Source: Odobenus rosmarus divergens
Taxonomy: Eukaryota > Chordata > Mammalia > Carnivora > Odobenidae
Assembly (NCBI RefSeq): GCF_000321225.1
Contig: NW_004450563.1
Span: 1-64,000 of the forward strand
Direction: 5' to 3'
Length of the DNA: 64,000 nucleotides
Shown: positions 1 to 11,530 of the stretch, piece after piece
Layout: each line of letters begins with the position of its first letter
Numbering within the stretch: the stretch's first letter is position 1
The notes under the pieces: generated by a model
Told to the model about the DNA's origin: nothing
Databases searched by the model: none
The model's input: only the letters and a program-made list of their open reading frames with translations
Position numbers and translations under genes: made by a program

Positions 1-166
1 TACCTTCCATAAAGTGGTCGCTTTTCTGTTCAGAGTGTTGTTATTATTCTTATCTTCGATCTCCTGTTGAGTTCGTAGGTGTTCAGAATGGTTTGATCCC
101 TATCCAGCTGAACTCCTGGGACCAGACGAAATCCAGGTCTCCCACTCCTCCGCCATCTTGGTCCCG
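1..166 (-). mobile_element. L1 5' UTR, 5' end of an L1 running off the left edge
   Basis: Read on the minus strand, the block starts near position 165 with a 'ccaagatggcggaggag' motif and continues towards the window edge through a segment resembling the 5' UTR of carnivore L1 elements, as I recall that consensus. Most L1 copies are 5'-truncated, so an intact 5' end suggests a full-length element whose ORF1 and ORF2 lie outside the window. The internal promoter of L1 resides in this UTR. Whether the rest is intact cannot be seen. Confidence 0.72.
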
Positions 167-175
167 AAACCCTGC

Positions 176-350
176 ATCTATTTTTTTTTAAGATTTTATT
201 TATTTATTTACTTAGAGCACATTAGTGGGGGAAGAGACAGAGGGAAAGAGAGAATCTCAAGCAAACTCTGACATGGGGCTTAATCTCATGACACTGAGAT
301 CATGACCTGAGCCAAAGGTAGACACAACCAACTGAGCCACCCAGGTGTCC
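176..350 (-). mobile_element. Can-SINE, old copy
   Basis: A T-run plus 'aagattttatttattt' (the complement of the tail) lies on the left, and 'ctgagccacccaggtgtccc' (the complement of the tRNA-like head) on the right. The middle is diverged and no clear TSD is seen. It abuts the L1 5' end. Confidence 0.88.
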
Positions 351-550
351 CAAATTCTGTTCATTTTAACTAGATATATTGCAGAATGTGAATCCCAGTA
401 CCCTGAGATCCAGAATCTGAAATATAACCTTATTAAAGAAGCTCTTCAACCCAGTTTCCAGGACCACCATGCTCTCTTTCCTCAATTTATGTGGCTGAAG
501 GGTTTCTAGTCAGAATCTACTCTAGACTGTATGAATAAATAAACTTTCCT

Positions 551-586
<36 letters not shown>

Positions 587-693
587 TTGTCAGTGCAAAA
601 AGGGTGGTTTTATTAAAGCACTGGGAAAGGGAGTGCGAACAATCTGACATACCCAGTATTCAGTTAATTTAACTGCTGGATTCATGCAATATG
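351..693. other. No recognised gene; short simple repeat inside
   Basis: Unique-looking AT-rich DNA. Apart from the (TTTA)n run at 552-588 I see no repeat, exon or regulatory signal. Confidence 0.5.
552..588. repeat. (TTTA)n microsatellite
   Basis: About nine perfect tandem 'ttta' units. It may be the remnant tail of an old retroposon, but no SINE or L1 body is attached. Confidence 0.95.
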
Positions 694-705
694 CATTTGT
701 TCTTT

Positions 706-884
706 TTTTTTTAAGATTTTATTTATTTATTCATGAGAGAGAGAGAGGCAGAGGCAGAGGCAGAGGGAGAAGCAGGCTCCCCATGGAGCAGGGAGCCCGA
801 TGCGGGACTTGATCCCAGGACCCTGGGATCCTGACCTGAGGTGAAAGCAGAGGCTTAACTGACTGAGCCACCCAGGCGTCCCTA
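706..884 (-). mobile_element. Can-SINE with TSD
   Basis: A complete SINE in reverse orientation with a GA-rich 'gaggcagaggcagagg' segment, like the dog-type SINEC region. It is flanked by the direct repeat 'catttgttcttt' at 694-705 and 885-896, the expected TSD from L1-driven insertion. Confidence 0.93.
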
Positions 885-896
885 CATTTGTTCTTT

Positions 897-1930
897 AGAC
901 ATTCACAGCTTTCCTGATCAGTTTCTTTCATGTCTATGTATGTTCTGTTTCAGATAATTGGTTTTGGAATTTATTGCATCTGGATAGGTAAGAATATCTT
1001 TTCATCTGATCTTTATTCCTCTTTGTGAAATAGACTTTAATCCAGAAACATGGAATAATGCTTCATTATATATTTAGAAAAGATAAGAAGGCTAAATTTG
1101 CTTTTTCTTATAAGAAACCAAAATGCCTTGAATACTATGTTCACTGGTAGGGGTAAACTTCCCTTTTCCTTGACTTCATTTCTTTCTGGAGTGACATCCA
1201 TTAGTCATTGAGTACCAGTCCTGACTTCTTTCCTCACTTCTCACATATTTCTGTGGCATGTTTGGAAAAAAATTGTCTGTATATGTTATGTTTATCTCTT
1301 TCCCCCTTCCCATTGAGACTAGTTATCTGCAGACAAAGTGTGTCCTGGCCTGCTTCCTATTTTGTGGAGGTTTACTGGGACGGGATATGTTCCTGTACCA
1401 TATTCTGCTAGGTATATCGGGGTAATTCAAGCAAGTATATTAGCAAGCCATCTGACCAAAGATTCAAAGCTGTGTCTTCCATCAGACTTAATAGTAATAA
1501 AATATCATGATCTTCAACTTTTGACTTGATATGTCACTTCTCCTCCCCTATCTCCAGCCCCAATTCTGAATCTGGAAAGAGAAGAGTGATATTTATTAGC
1601 TTTCTACAAAAATAATAATACCCAGAATATCTAGCCAACAGTACAGTACTTCTCTCAGTCAGAAAAGAAGGTTGGGGGTGGGCAAAGGGAGAGGATATGC
1701 CTGACCAGTTATCTTGGCTGAATATAAGATCTGATACCTGAAAGAGAGTGACAACACACACTTGCAAATTTCCTGTAAACAGAAGAGAATCTATTCATTC
1801 AATTAAACATGAGAAGCATTTATCTCATAGAAGTATTGATATCTCATTTTAATCAATATCTGAGTTGTAACTAGATATTTTTACTAATCACATTGTTATG
1901 TTTATAAATGGTATGCACTCTTCTGTTGAC
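897..1930. other. No recognised feature
   Basis: AT-rich sequence with only short chance open frames. I recognise no repeat family, splice-framed exon or RNA gene. Confidence 0.45.
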
Positions 1931-1934
1931 TTCA

Positions 1935-2055
1935 CTATATTCATCCAACCAATAGCCATCCTTTAAGCACATGCTATATGTGACATATTGCTAAACTAGA
2001 CACTAGCAACACAAAGATGCAAAAATCATGGCCCTTGCCTTCAGAAAACACATGG
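1935..2055 (-). repeat. L2-like 3' region
   Basis: The order 'attcatccaacc ... aagcacatgctatatgtg ... cactagcaacacaaagatg ... catggcccttgcc' follows the complement of the L2 3' region ('...tattgagcacctactatgtgcc...'). It is heavily diverged, as expected of an ancient mammalian LINE. Confidence 0.6.
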
Positions 2056-2459
2056 TAAAATGAGTTCAAATGACTCAATCATGATTTTTATTGATAAGCA
2101 TATTTGGATTTTTCCCACAAATTACCTTATAGCAATCAAAACATATTTTCTAAATAAGAATATATGGCTAAATTCAGAAGCTTCATTTTAGAATTGATAT
2201 GACCTTAAGGAATAATGTTTGCTCTGTCAGAGCTTGAAATTTGCATTATTACCGAATTTTTGATTTATCATTTCTATTGGTACAAAGCAAGTCTATTTTT
2301 TCCAAAGTTCACACACATTTTGTAGTCTTAAAATTTTTGACATGGAGATGTTCATAATAATATTTTGTAACTCTTCTCTTTATCTTTAATTTCTATCCCT
2401 AATCCTCTGGCTTTTTGTTTGTTTGTTTTATTTGTTGTTTGCTTTTTGGTGATCAGTTT

Positions 2460-3460
2460 TTTTATTCCTTTATCTAGATTATGTGTCTTTGCAAAGAATC
2501 AGCTTTGTTTCTGATAATCAACTTTTATTGTCTTGCGTTTTTAAAGTTACTTTTTCTGTCTTTCTTAGTTTTATTTTCTTACTTTTCATTATTCTTGCTC
2601 ATTTATTTTCAGTCTTTATTTACTTACAGAAAAATATATACAAAATCCCCACTAAGTATTGTCTTAATTATATCCTCCAAATTTTATTTAGTGCTTTCAT
2701 TGTCATTAAGTGTTAAATGTTTTGTAATTTTTAAAGGAAATGTTCTTTAGCTGAAGGTTATGTAAGGTTATTATTTCTTATTTTAGATACCACATGTAAC
2801 AAAATTAATTTTTACCATTGATTTCTAATTGCATTACACTTTTTTTTTTGCATTACACTTTTGAAAAATAAATGAATAGTCTGTACTCTGTGGCCTTATT
2901 GAAACTTTATAACTTTCCTTAGTACAGAGTTTATCTTCTATATAGGCTCAGAAAGTATTTATGCTATATGTTTTTTGTGTGAGAAGTTGTTTTATATATA
3001 TAAAACAAGTATATCCATATATATCCATATATATTCATATGTGTATCTACATATATGAATTGAAATTTACAAATTTTGATTTTTTTTTACTTTTTCAATA
3101 ATTTGCTTTGTTTTGATTGCAAGGTCTATTTACTTCTTAAATAGGATATTGAAATGTCTAATTATAGTTGTTTTTTCATTTCTTCCATATAATCTTATAA
3201 ATTATTGCTTTGATGTATAAAGCTATATTGTAAATGCATATATTTGCATGTGTGACATATTCTTTGAATTTTTTTTCTTTTTTCAGTGTACATTCCTCTA
3301 ACACCTTAGATTTCTTCACCTTACATTCTATTTTACTTAATATTGAAACTGATACCTTACCAATTTTATTTGTTAGTATTTATCATTTGTAGTTATCACT
3401 CAAAATAAGACTCATGTTTATTACCATGTTTTTTTATTTAACAGATTTTATTAACATAAA
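2460..3460 (-). mobile_element. Old L1/HAL1-like ORF2 fragment, antisense
   Basis: T-rich text with landmarks of antisense L1 ORF2, such as 'attgatttctaattgcatt' near 2818, followed by degraded counterparts of the endonuclease-side segment. All frames are broken. It merges into another L1 block on the right. The boundaries and the HAL1 versus L1M choice are uncertain. Confidence 0.5.
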
Positions 3461-3469
3461 CATCTATAA

Positions 3470-5640
3470 TTGTTATGTATTATATATAAATATATATTTA
3501 ATAGAATTATCTTGTCTTTGCTTCTTTGTCAAAGATTTGTTGACTATATTTTTGTGGGTCTGTCTTTAGGCCCTTCATTCTGTTCTATTGGTCTGTTTGT
3601 TCTTCTACCAATATCACAATGTCTTGATTACTGTTTTATGATAGGTCTTGAAATCAGACAATCCCAGTTTTCTGACTTGTTTCTCTCCTTCAGTAATGAG
3701 TTGCCTACACCGGGTCTTTTGTCTTTCTACATAAAACTTAGAATCATTTTGTCAATATCTACAAAATAACGTGCTTGGACTCTCATTGTGATTCTATTAA
3801 ACTATAGATTAAATTGGGAAGGACTGATATCTTGCCAGTATTGAATATTCCTATCCATGAACATGGAATTGTTCCCAATATTCCTTTATTATCCTTTTAA
3901 TGTCCATGGAGTTTGTAATGATATCTTTACTTTCATTTCTGGTATTAGCAATTTGTGTCTTTTCTCTTTTTTTTCATATTGGGTCTGATAAGAAGCTTAT
4001 CAGTTTTATTCATTTTTTTAAAGAAACAACTTTTGATAATGTTGGTTTTCTCTATTGATTTTTTTGTTTTCAAATTCATTGATTTCTCCTTACTTTGGAT
4101 TTAATTTGCTCTTCTTTTTCTAATTTTCTAAGATTGAAGCTTAGAATATTGACTTCAGAACTTTAACTTTCTTCTTTTCTAGTATACGCACTCAATGCTA
4201 TAAATTGCTTTCTAAGTACTACTTTGCTGCATCCCACAAATTTTGGTAAGTTGTGTTTTCATTTTAATATAGTTTAAAACATTTAAAATATCTCTTGAAT
4301 TTCTTTTTTGGCCCATGTATCATTTAGAAGTGTCATACTTAATGTCCAAGTATTTTGGGATTTTTCAACAATCTATCTATTATTGATTTCCACTTTAATT
4401 CTGTGTGGTCCTAGGCAGAAATTGTATGATACCTTTTTTTTTTTTAATTTGTTAAGGTGTTTTTTATGGCCCAGAAAGTGCTCTATCTTGGTGAATATTT
4501 CACATGTTCTTTTTTTTTTAAGATTTTATTTATTTTTTTTGACAAAGATAGAGACACAGCGAGAGGGGGAACACAAGCAGGGGAAGGGGGAGAGGGAGAA
4601 CAGGCTTCCCACGGAGCAGGGAGCCCAATGTGGGGTTCGATCCCAGGACCCTGAGATCATGACCTGAGCCGAAGGCAGACGCTTAACAAATGAGCCACCC
4701 AGGCGCCCCTATTTCACATGTTCTTGAGAATAAAGTATAATCTGCTTTTGTTGGATGAAGTAGGTTATAGATGTCAATTACATTAGTTGGTTGATGGTGA
4801 TCTTGAGTTAAATATGTTTTTACTGATTTTCTGCATGCTGGAGCTATCTATTTTCTGACAGAGGGGTCTTAAAGTCTTCAATTATAATGGTAGATTTGTC
4901 TATTTCTTCTTACAGTTTCACCAGTTTTTGCCTGGCATATTTTGACACTCTGTTGTTAGGTGCATGTACATTAAGGATTGTTATGTCTTAGAGTATTGAC
5001 CTCTTTATCATTATGTAATTGCCCTCTTTATCCGACAACTTTCTCTGCTCTGCCTGAAATTAATGTAGGTACTTCTACTTTCTTTTAATTGGTGCTATCA
5101 AGTATATCTTTCTCCATTCCTTTAATTATAATCAATATGTATCTTTTATTAAAGTGGGTTTCTTGAGACAACATATAGTTTGGAATTTTTTCTTGATCCA
5201 CTCTGACAATCTGTCTTTGAATTGGTATATTTAGACCATTGATATTTGAAGTGATTATTGATGTAGTTGGATTAGTTTCTACTGTATTTGTTACTGTTTT
5301 CTATTTGTTGCCCTACTTCTTTTTTCTTTTTTTGTCTTCCACACTTTCTCTGCCTTTTATGGTTCAAACTGAGCATTTTATATGATTCCATTTTCTCTTT
5401 TTTCTTAGTATATCAATTCTACTTCTTTTTTTAAACCTCTAGAGTTTGCAATATACAGTTACAACTAATCAATGTCCACTTTTAAGTAATACTATATTGC
5501 TTCATGGGTGGTGCAAATACCTCATAATAACAAAATAATCCTAATTCCTTCCTTTCGTCCCTGTATTATTGCTGCCATTCTGATGCTCATTCAGTCTTTT
5601 CAAACAGTGTTGTTTCTTTTTTTGTATGACTTGTAATTTT
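3470..5640 (-). mobile_element. L1M ORF2 relic, antisense, split by a SINE
   Basis: The plus strand shows complements of well-known ORF2 stretches: 'ttctgttctattggtctg' near 3579, 'gcatcccacaaattttgg' near 4229, 'tctgtgtggtcctaggcag' near 4400, and after the SINE 'gtgggtttcttgagaca' near 5154. The element therefore reads right to left, with the reverse-transcriptase and C-terminal side on the left and the 5' side on the right. Many stops and indels mark it as dead. The SINE at 4512-4709 interrupts it. Confidence 0.82.
4512..4709 (-). mobile_element. Can-SINE with perfect 16-bp TSD, inside L1M
   Basis: A full-length reverse SINE of the 'gacacagcgagag' sub-type. The direct repeat 'tatttcacatgttctt' at 4496-4511 and 4710-4725 is a perfect TSD and fixes the limits exactly. 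Confidence 0.96.
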
Positions 5641-6390
5641 TTGGAGAAAGGTGTACATGATGTCCTTAAAGGAACTGTAATAAACAGCCTTTAGTATTGT
5701 GGTGACAAGATGTAGGAGGAGAGGAGGTATACTTTAGTCCTATGATTAAATCTAAGTGTTTTTGTGAGCCTGGGCCGCTGGACTGTGACCTTCACCAATG
5801 TTTCTGTTTCCTCCCCTCTCCCATTAGATAGAACAAGATGGCTAGAGTGGGCTGGAATGGGGTATTTACCTTTCCTGGGGTAGGTTAGACCATGATAAAA
5901 ATTTGAGCAGTTTAAGGCTCTGGTAAAACAGTTTCTTCTGAGGACAGGCCTTAAGAAAATAGAATACTCTGGTGTATTACAAAATGGTTAATTTTCCCCT
6001 CACTCTGCTGGAAGCAAAAGAGGATTTTTCTCTGACATTCAGGGGAGATTTAAGAAGAACAGAATAAACTCATCCCTGACATTTTTTGATGCTTATAGAT
6101 CAGTGGGTTTTGTCATGAATAAAGTTTCCATTCTACAAATCTAACTGCATGGAAAGTATTTTTATTTTATAAGTATGATAAATTACTTCATTATCTTACC
6201 TGAAATTCTTTGGGAAATACCAAGTATTTCTGTCTTCTTCTCATGCTACCTTCATATCATCTGTAAATATTTCTTTCTTTTGAATACACACAATGATAAA
6301 ACAGTTTTCTATATATTTTATAGTTTGCAATTCACTTTTATACTTGGTTTCTCATTTAAGGTCAACGTTGTGACATTAGTCATAGTCTCT
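5640..6390. other. Unassigned; left part may be L1 5' sequence
   Basis: 5640-6100 continues rightward from the antisense L1M and may be its degraded 5' part, but I cannot match it. 6100-6390 shows nothing recognisable. Confidence 0.35.
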
Positions 6391-6394
6391 TTTT

Positions 6395-6520
6395 AACAAA
6401 TGAAGAAGTTATAGCAAAAGTACATTTAGATACCTGCTCAAGGTCACACAGGTAAATGTTCTTGATTTCAATGCAAGATACATTAAAGCAGAATTCGTGC
6501 CTCTTCTGGTCTACCACTGA
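6395..6520 (-). repeat. MIR SINE fragment
   Basis: 'acaaatgaagaag' followed by 'ctcaaggtcacacagg' and 'gtgcctcttctggtctacc' keeps the order of the complement of the MIR core. Divergence is high, as usual for MIR. Confidence 0.75.
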
Positions 6521-6537
6521 AGTAATAAATGTCTAGT

Positions 6538-6592
6538 ACAGTGTCTGGCATGGCCAAGGTGATCAATATATATTTGTTGAATGAAAACAGGA
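6538..6592 (+). repeat. L2/MIR-type 3' end
   Basis: 'agtgtctggcatggcc' then 'atatttgttgaatgaa' resembles the shared 3' end of L2 ('cagtgcctggcacatag...tttgttgaatgaa'). It is opposite in strand to the adjoining MIR, so it is a separate fragment. Confidence 0.5.
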
Positions 6593-7599
6593 ATGAAAGC
6601 TTAATAAATTCAAAGCCCTCTCCAGCATAAAGTGATGAAGAAGGCAGAAAGACAAAAAAAAAAACAAAACAACTCTTGTATTCAGATGAGCAATGAACTG
6701 ATCACTGTTTAGATCATTAGTAAATACAAATGTTTTATATTGTGTAGTATTACCAAAGTTATCTTTGTACAAAAATATTAGAACTTGTTGAAAATTTAGA
6801 ATGAAAATTTAGAATATGAGACTGTTACTATGCTTTGTGTATATTATATATATGGCTAATTATTTAAGATAACAGAAATAGTTAATTTATAAAAATGAGA
6901 ACTGCTTTTTATTTACATTGTTTATGGTCCTGATGGGGATAAGGACTAAGTTTGAGACTGATAAAGGAATAGAAAATATTGAAAAATGTAGATCAGAAAT
7001 TCTACTGCTATCAGAATAAAGCCAGCATTGTTTGATGAGAAGGAATAAGTCAACATATAAATCCCCCCCTTGTTTTTGCAATTTGAAATCTTTCTTCTGT
7101 TCATCCTTTAACTTAAAATGCATCGTCATCGTTAAGTTTAGATGGGTCTGGTGAAAATAAAAAGTAAAAAAAATTAAGTGTCCACTTTATGTGAATTCTC
7201 AGGAATTTACGTATGTTATGTATGCATTAGCTATGAACATACAGGTATTTGTACATATATATGTACATATATGTGTATCAGCTATGCTTATTTTCATTTA
7301 GTCCTCAGAGAATTTGAAGTTTTTGTTTTAGTTTATTGTTTGCTTAGGCTACCTTAGTGATGCCATACAATCTTGCATCATTATAAAAAATTAGAGATGA
7401 CAATGAGGACATTTTTTCTCCTGCTGTTGTGCTTTGATACTGATAAGGGAAGATGTATGGCTCTGATAAAGAAATATACTTTGAAAAAGATATTTGTAAC
7501 TGAAATATTTTGGAGAAACACCACAGGGTTTAGGGTGAGATTTATACATAATGTTCATGATAGTGATGAAGTTGAGTCTGTAATATTTCTTTTCAGGAG
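6593..7599. other. No recognised feature
   Basis: AT-rich sequence with a small 'acatatatatgtacatatatg' patch near 7253. No repeat family or exon is recognised. Confidence 0.45.
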
Positions 7600-8690
7600 A
7601 ACATGACAAGACTTCAATTAGAGCAAGTTAAAGAGAGTCAGCTGTGTTTGAAAGAGCCTCAGGTCAGCGATAAATACATGGCAATCTATACTAGTTCGAT
7701 AGAGTTCTAACTTGTCACTAGTTTAGGATGTGCAACAGCAACTCACTATCTGATGTGTAGCAGGAATAACAGCGTGGACTGAATTCTCAAAGTAGATCAT
7801 ATTATCACACTGAATCAGGACAATGGCCTATCTACGGCTGCAGGGATTGTGGTCACAAATCATGGAGGGAGCCGAGCCACTAAAATAGCATCAATATAAT
7901 AAAAAGTAGCCTGAAAAACCAGTGTATAACATTACTCTGCGGAGAAGCCGTTGTTGAAATTTACATCTAAGCCACCTGATATTTTGCAATCAGTAAAAGA
8001 AGATTTCCTCCCAAATTTTGTTTATCAGGGTCAGCCTCAGAAATCTAATAGAGTAGCTTGCCAGTGATTTAAGCTGGAAGGCTCTGTTTACCATGGCTCT
8101 TGCACAGAGAATTGAATTTATGGACTCTTCATGCAGCAGTGACTATTACATGCAAGGTGCCAATGACTACTTGATTATCTCGGAAGGACCTCAAAGCTAG
8201 TTGGGCATGAAATAGAGGACCTCTTCAAATGAAAGGGATCAGAATATTCAACACAGTTTATAAAGTGTGACAATTCTATTATGTAAGTTTGAACAGCTGC
8301 CACTGTTGGGGAAAAGAAAAATTCCATGAGAATATCCAAGAGAAAAATAGCTTGGCAAAGCTAGTGACCATGAAAAAATAGAGGCTTCATTACTAGTGGG
8401 AGAACAATGTTTGGAGATTTTCTTCTTGAAAATCTGAATTATGCTCCATAGAATATGTAACTAGCCCCCAGTAATGTGAAACTATTGTGGCATAGATAAT
8501 ATTTGTAATGGCTGGCTCCAGATTTAATATGGAAAAATTTCTCCATGATTAGATTTTGAAATTACTCATAATATCAAGGCAACTCCAAATAGAGACCATG
8601 ATGACCTTTACTTTCTATGATAGGAATCATGTATCATTGTGTGTAAGAACAAAGGACAGGTTAGTAATCCATTTTCTCATAAAGGAGGAA
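7600..8690. other. Unidentified block of more complex sequence
   Basis: Less AT-rich and more complex in composition than its surroundings, but every frame is broken by stops. One plus-strand stretch around 7970-8080 reads open for a few dozen codons. It could be a decayed retroviral or transposon internal region or old unique sequence. I cannot name it. Confidence 0.35.
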
Positions 8691-8696
8691 AAACTT

Positions 8697-10020
8697 TTTT
8701 TTAAATAAATTTTTTATTTTAGAACAGATTTAGAGTTGCAAAATTATTGTGAAAACAGTGCAAGAGTTCCCATATGCCCCACACTCAGTTTCTCTGATTA
8801 TGAACATCTTACATTAGAATGGTACATTTGTCACCATTAATGAACAATGAACTGTTACATTATTATTAGCTACATTAATACTTAATTCAGATGTCCTTAG
8901 TTATTACCTAATGTCCTTTTTCTCTTTCAGGATCTCATCTAGGATACCTGATTACATTTATTTGTCATGTCCCCTGACATTCCTCCTGGTTGTAACGGTT
9001 TCTCAGACTTTTCTTGTTTTTGATGACATGGATCATTTTGCAGAGTACTGTCAGGTATTTTGTAGAATGTCCTTCAATTGAGATGTCTGGTATTTTCTCA
9101 TGATACATTTCTGGGAGGTGATATATTTCTGGGAGGAAGACCAAAGAGGTAAAGTGCCATTTTCCTCACATCAAGGGTACATACTATTTTTTAAAAAAAG
9201 ATTTTATTTATTTATTTGAGATTATATAGAGAGAGCATGAAGGGGGGGCACAGGGAGAGGGAGAAGCAGGCTCCCTGCTTAGCAGGGAGCCTGAAGCGGG
9301 GCTCAATCCTAAAACTCTGAGATTATGACCTGCACTGAAGGCAGACGCTTAACCGACTGAGCCACCCAGACTATTGATATAACTTATCATTGATGTTAAC
9401 CCTCATCACCCAACTTGAGGTAGTGTTTGTCCATTTTCTGCCTATAAGCTTAACTTTGTTTCCCTCTTTCTATGTTGTATTATTTGAAAGAAATTCACTA
9501 CACATAGCCCACATTTATGGATATGCCCTTCCTCCTTAAAAGCAGAGAACATCTACAATAGTTTTTTGGAATTCTTCTGTACTGGAGATTTGTTTCTTTT
9601 CCTCCATTTATTTATTTAGTCCATCATTGATTCATAACTAATGAACTCATGAATATTTCCTTTGGGTTATGATTCAATACCATTTTACTTATTTTGTTAT
9701 TCAAATAGTTCTAGTTTTGGCCACTTGTGAGCTCTTTTTGGTCCATTAGTTGGCTCTTGTATGTCTTTGACATATTCTTAACCAGTGTTTTATTCTGATT
9801 TTTGTTTGTTTTCAGTTCTTACTTTCAGGCACTATAAGTTTTCGATGCTAGGCACACTCACTGAAACTAGGATATCCCTGCTTCCAAGACCTTTCAGGTG
9901 ACAGAGCAAGAAAATATTATGTGCATGCATATTCACTCACCTACAAATATTTCTATGTTAACCATATGTGTCTATGTTAAGTTAAATATCAGTTCTTACT
10001 GAAATAGGAACTTATTTTCA
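8697..10020. mobile_element. Ancient L1-associated repeat, split by a SINE
   Basis: A long stretch with the order 'tgcaagagttcccatatgcccc', 'gaacatcttacattag', 'atggtacatttgtcacc', 'ttttgtagaatgtcc', and after the SINE 'ggaattcttctgtactggag' and 'gggttatgattcaatacc'. I recall this order from a high-copy ancient mammalian repeat, probably an L1M segment. Subfamily and orientation are not certain. Confidence 0.6.
9189..9369 (-). mobile_element. Can-SINE inside the older repeat
   Basis: A reverse SINE whose head ends 'ctgagccaccca'. The short repeat 'actatt' at 9183-9188 and 9370-9375 may be a residual TSD. It is moderately diverged and interrupts the repeat on both sides. Confidence 0.9.
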
Positions 10021-10173
10021 GCATCCAGGACTATATGATGCTCTTTATAAACTGTGTATTTTGTGTGTGTTTCTTGACAGCCTTCGATAAATTTTATTTT
10101 GTGTAATGTTGCATTGGACTATAATTTTGTTAGAAACAAAAAAATATTTTCTAATAGAACTATAGCTACTTTT

Positions 10174-10367
10174 TAAAAAGATTTATTTATTCATTTGAGA
10201 GAGAGAGCATGGCGGGGAGGGGCAGAGGGAGAGGGAAAGAGATTCTCAAGTAGACTCCCTGCTGAGAGCAGAGCCTGACACAGGGCTTGATCTCATGACC
10301 CTGAGATCATGAGCTGTGCCAGAATCAAGAGTTGGACCCTCAACCAGCTGAGACACCCAGGCGCCCC
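10174..10367 (-). mobile_element. Can-SINE, older sub-type, 19-bp TSD
   Basis: A reverse SINE containing 'caagagttggaccctcaacc', the older variant of the head region. The 19-bp repeat beginning 'tagaactatagct' at 10155-10173 and 10368-10386 is a clear TSD. Confidence 0.95.
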
Positions 10368-10615
10368 TAGAACTATAGCTACTTTTACTTTAAGTAAATT
10401 GTCAGTTTTTAAATGCTAGGATTCAGGGATTGAGGGCATAATTTCCAAACTCTGATGGTCTGAGACTCCTATGATCTCTCCCTCCAGGAGCAGCAGATTA
10501 TTTGAGGACCCTTTATACTTCAACAGCCCATAGGATACTGGTTTTTCTCCTAGAAATTAACTTGTTCCTTTTTTTCCCCCTCTCAACTTGGCAGAGTTCT
10601 TATAATTATGTGTCT

Positions 10616-10775
10616 TTCAAGCCTGCTTGAATATTAAATCACCTGGAGAACTTTAAAAAAAAGTACTGGTATAATCTCTTTACCTCAAACCAAATTCAGT
10701 TTGTGTAGTATGAGACTCTGGAAATACGTTTTTTAAAATCTCTCAGATTATATTATAGAGCCAGAGTTTAGGGGT
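10616..10775 (+). repeat. MER5-like hAT MITE
   Basis: 'aaatcacctggagaacttt' is followed at the right spacing by a decayed middle and 'atacgttttttaaaatctc', similar to MER5-type non-autonomous hAT-Charlie elements. Decay is heavy and the terminal repeats are unclear. Confidence 0.5.
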
Positions 10776-10779
10776 CACA

Positions 10780-11370
10780 CTGATACAGATGACGTCCAAG
10801 ATCCTTTGGTCCTGAGATCTGGCCAATCTTTGATTTCCATTAATATGATCTGTCTGGATCAGTCTGTGCTTCATTCCCAATAAGATGTAATGCATACAAA
10901 ATATGCAAAATAAGCACAGATCTAGAAGTTATTTGGTGCTTGAACAGTCAGATTAAAGAGAGTTTGCTATAGACCCTTTTATACTGGCACCATATAAACC
11001 CAGTTTTAGACGATGAGCCTTATAGCCATTTGAGAAAATAAAATTGAACCAGGCCAAGGTAAAACCATTATTCCAGAAGTTCAAGTCCACTGTGGGTGAT
11101 TTGAAATGCTTCCAATATTAGCGAATTGCATACTCTTTGTTGCCCTATTTTGAGAGAGAAAGATTCAGCCCTTAAAATGCAGGAAAATACTGTTCTTCCA
11201 CTTTCTAAGTAGGATTGCACCAAAAGCAAAACAAGTGTGGATTGTTTTTGGAGATCCTCAGGGAAGTTTTTACAGAGCACTTTAATAATACATTCAGGTA
11301 TCATGCAAGGCCCCAGGTCAGGAAACATTGAAATCTAATGACTAAAAGTATTAAACTAAAAACCTAGATA
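10780..11370. other. No recognised feature
   Basis: Probably unique sequence. A minus-strand open frame of 86 codons (11068-11328) has no recognisable domain and is likely chance. Confidence 0.45.
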
Positions 11371-11374
11371 TTTG

Positions 11375-11530
11375 GATTCCAGTTCTGAGACTTTGTTAAA
11401 GCCTTTTTGATACCAGGGAGGTCATAACACTTCTGTGTGTTTTACTTTCTCCATCTGTAAAACAAGGATAATTGCATCTTCATTACAATGCTCCACAAAT
11501 GCATGAAGCAAACTCTAAGAAAACACTTTA
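11375..11530 (+). repeat. MIR SINE fragment
   Basis: 'gtcataacacttctgtgtg' then 'ctttctccatctgtaaaacaagg' follows the sense MIR 3' half ('...tttcctcatctgtaaaatgggg...'). Confidence 0.68.

Noticed and set aside
552..588. CRISPR-like or other spaced repeat array
   Set aside because: It is a contiguous tetranucleotide microsatellite. No repeat-spacer structure exists anywhere in the window, and the genome is mammalian.
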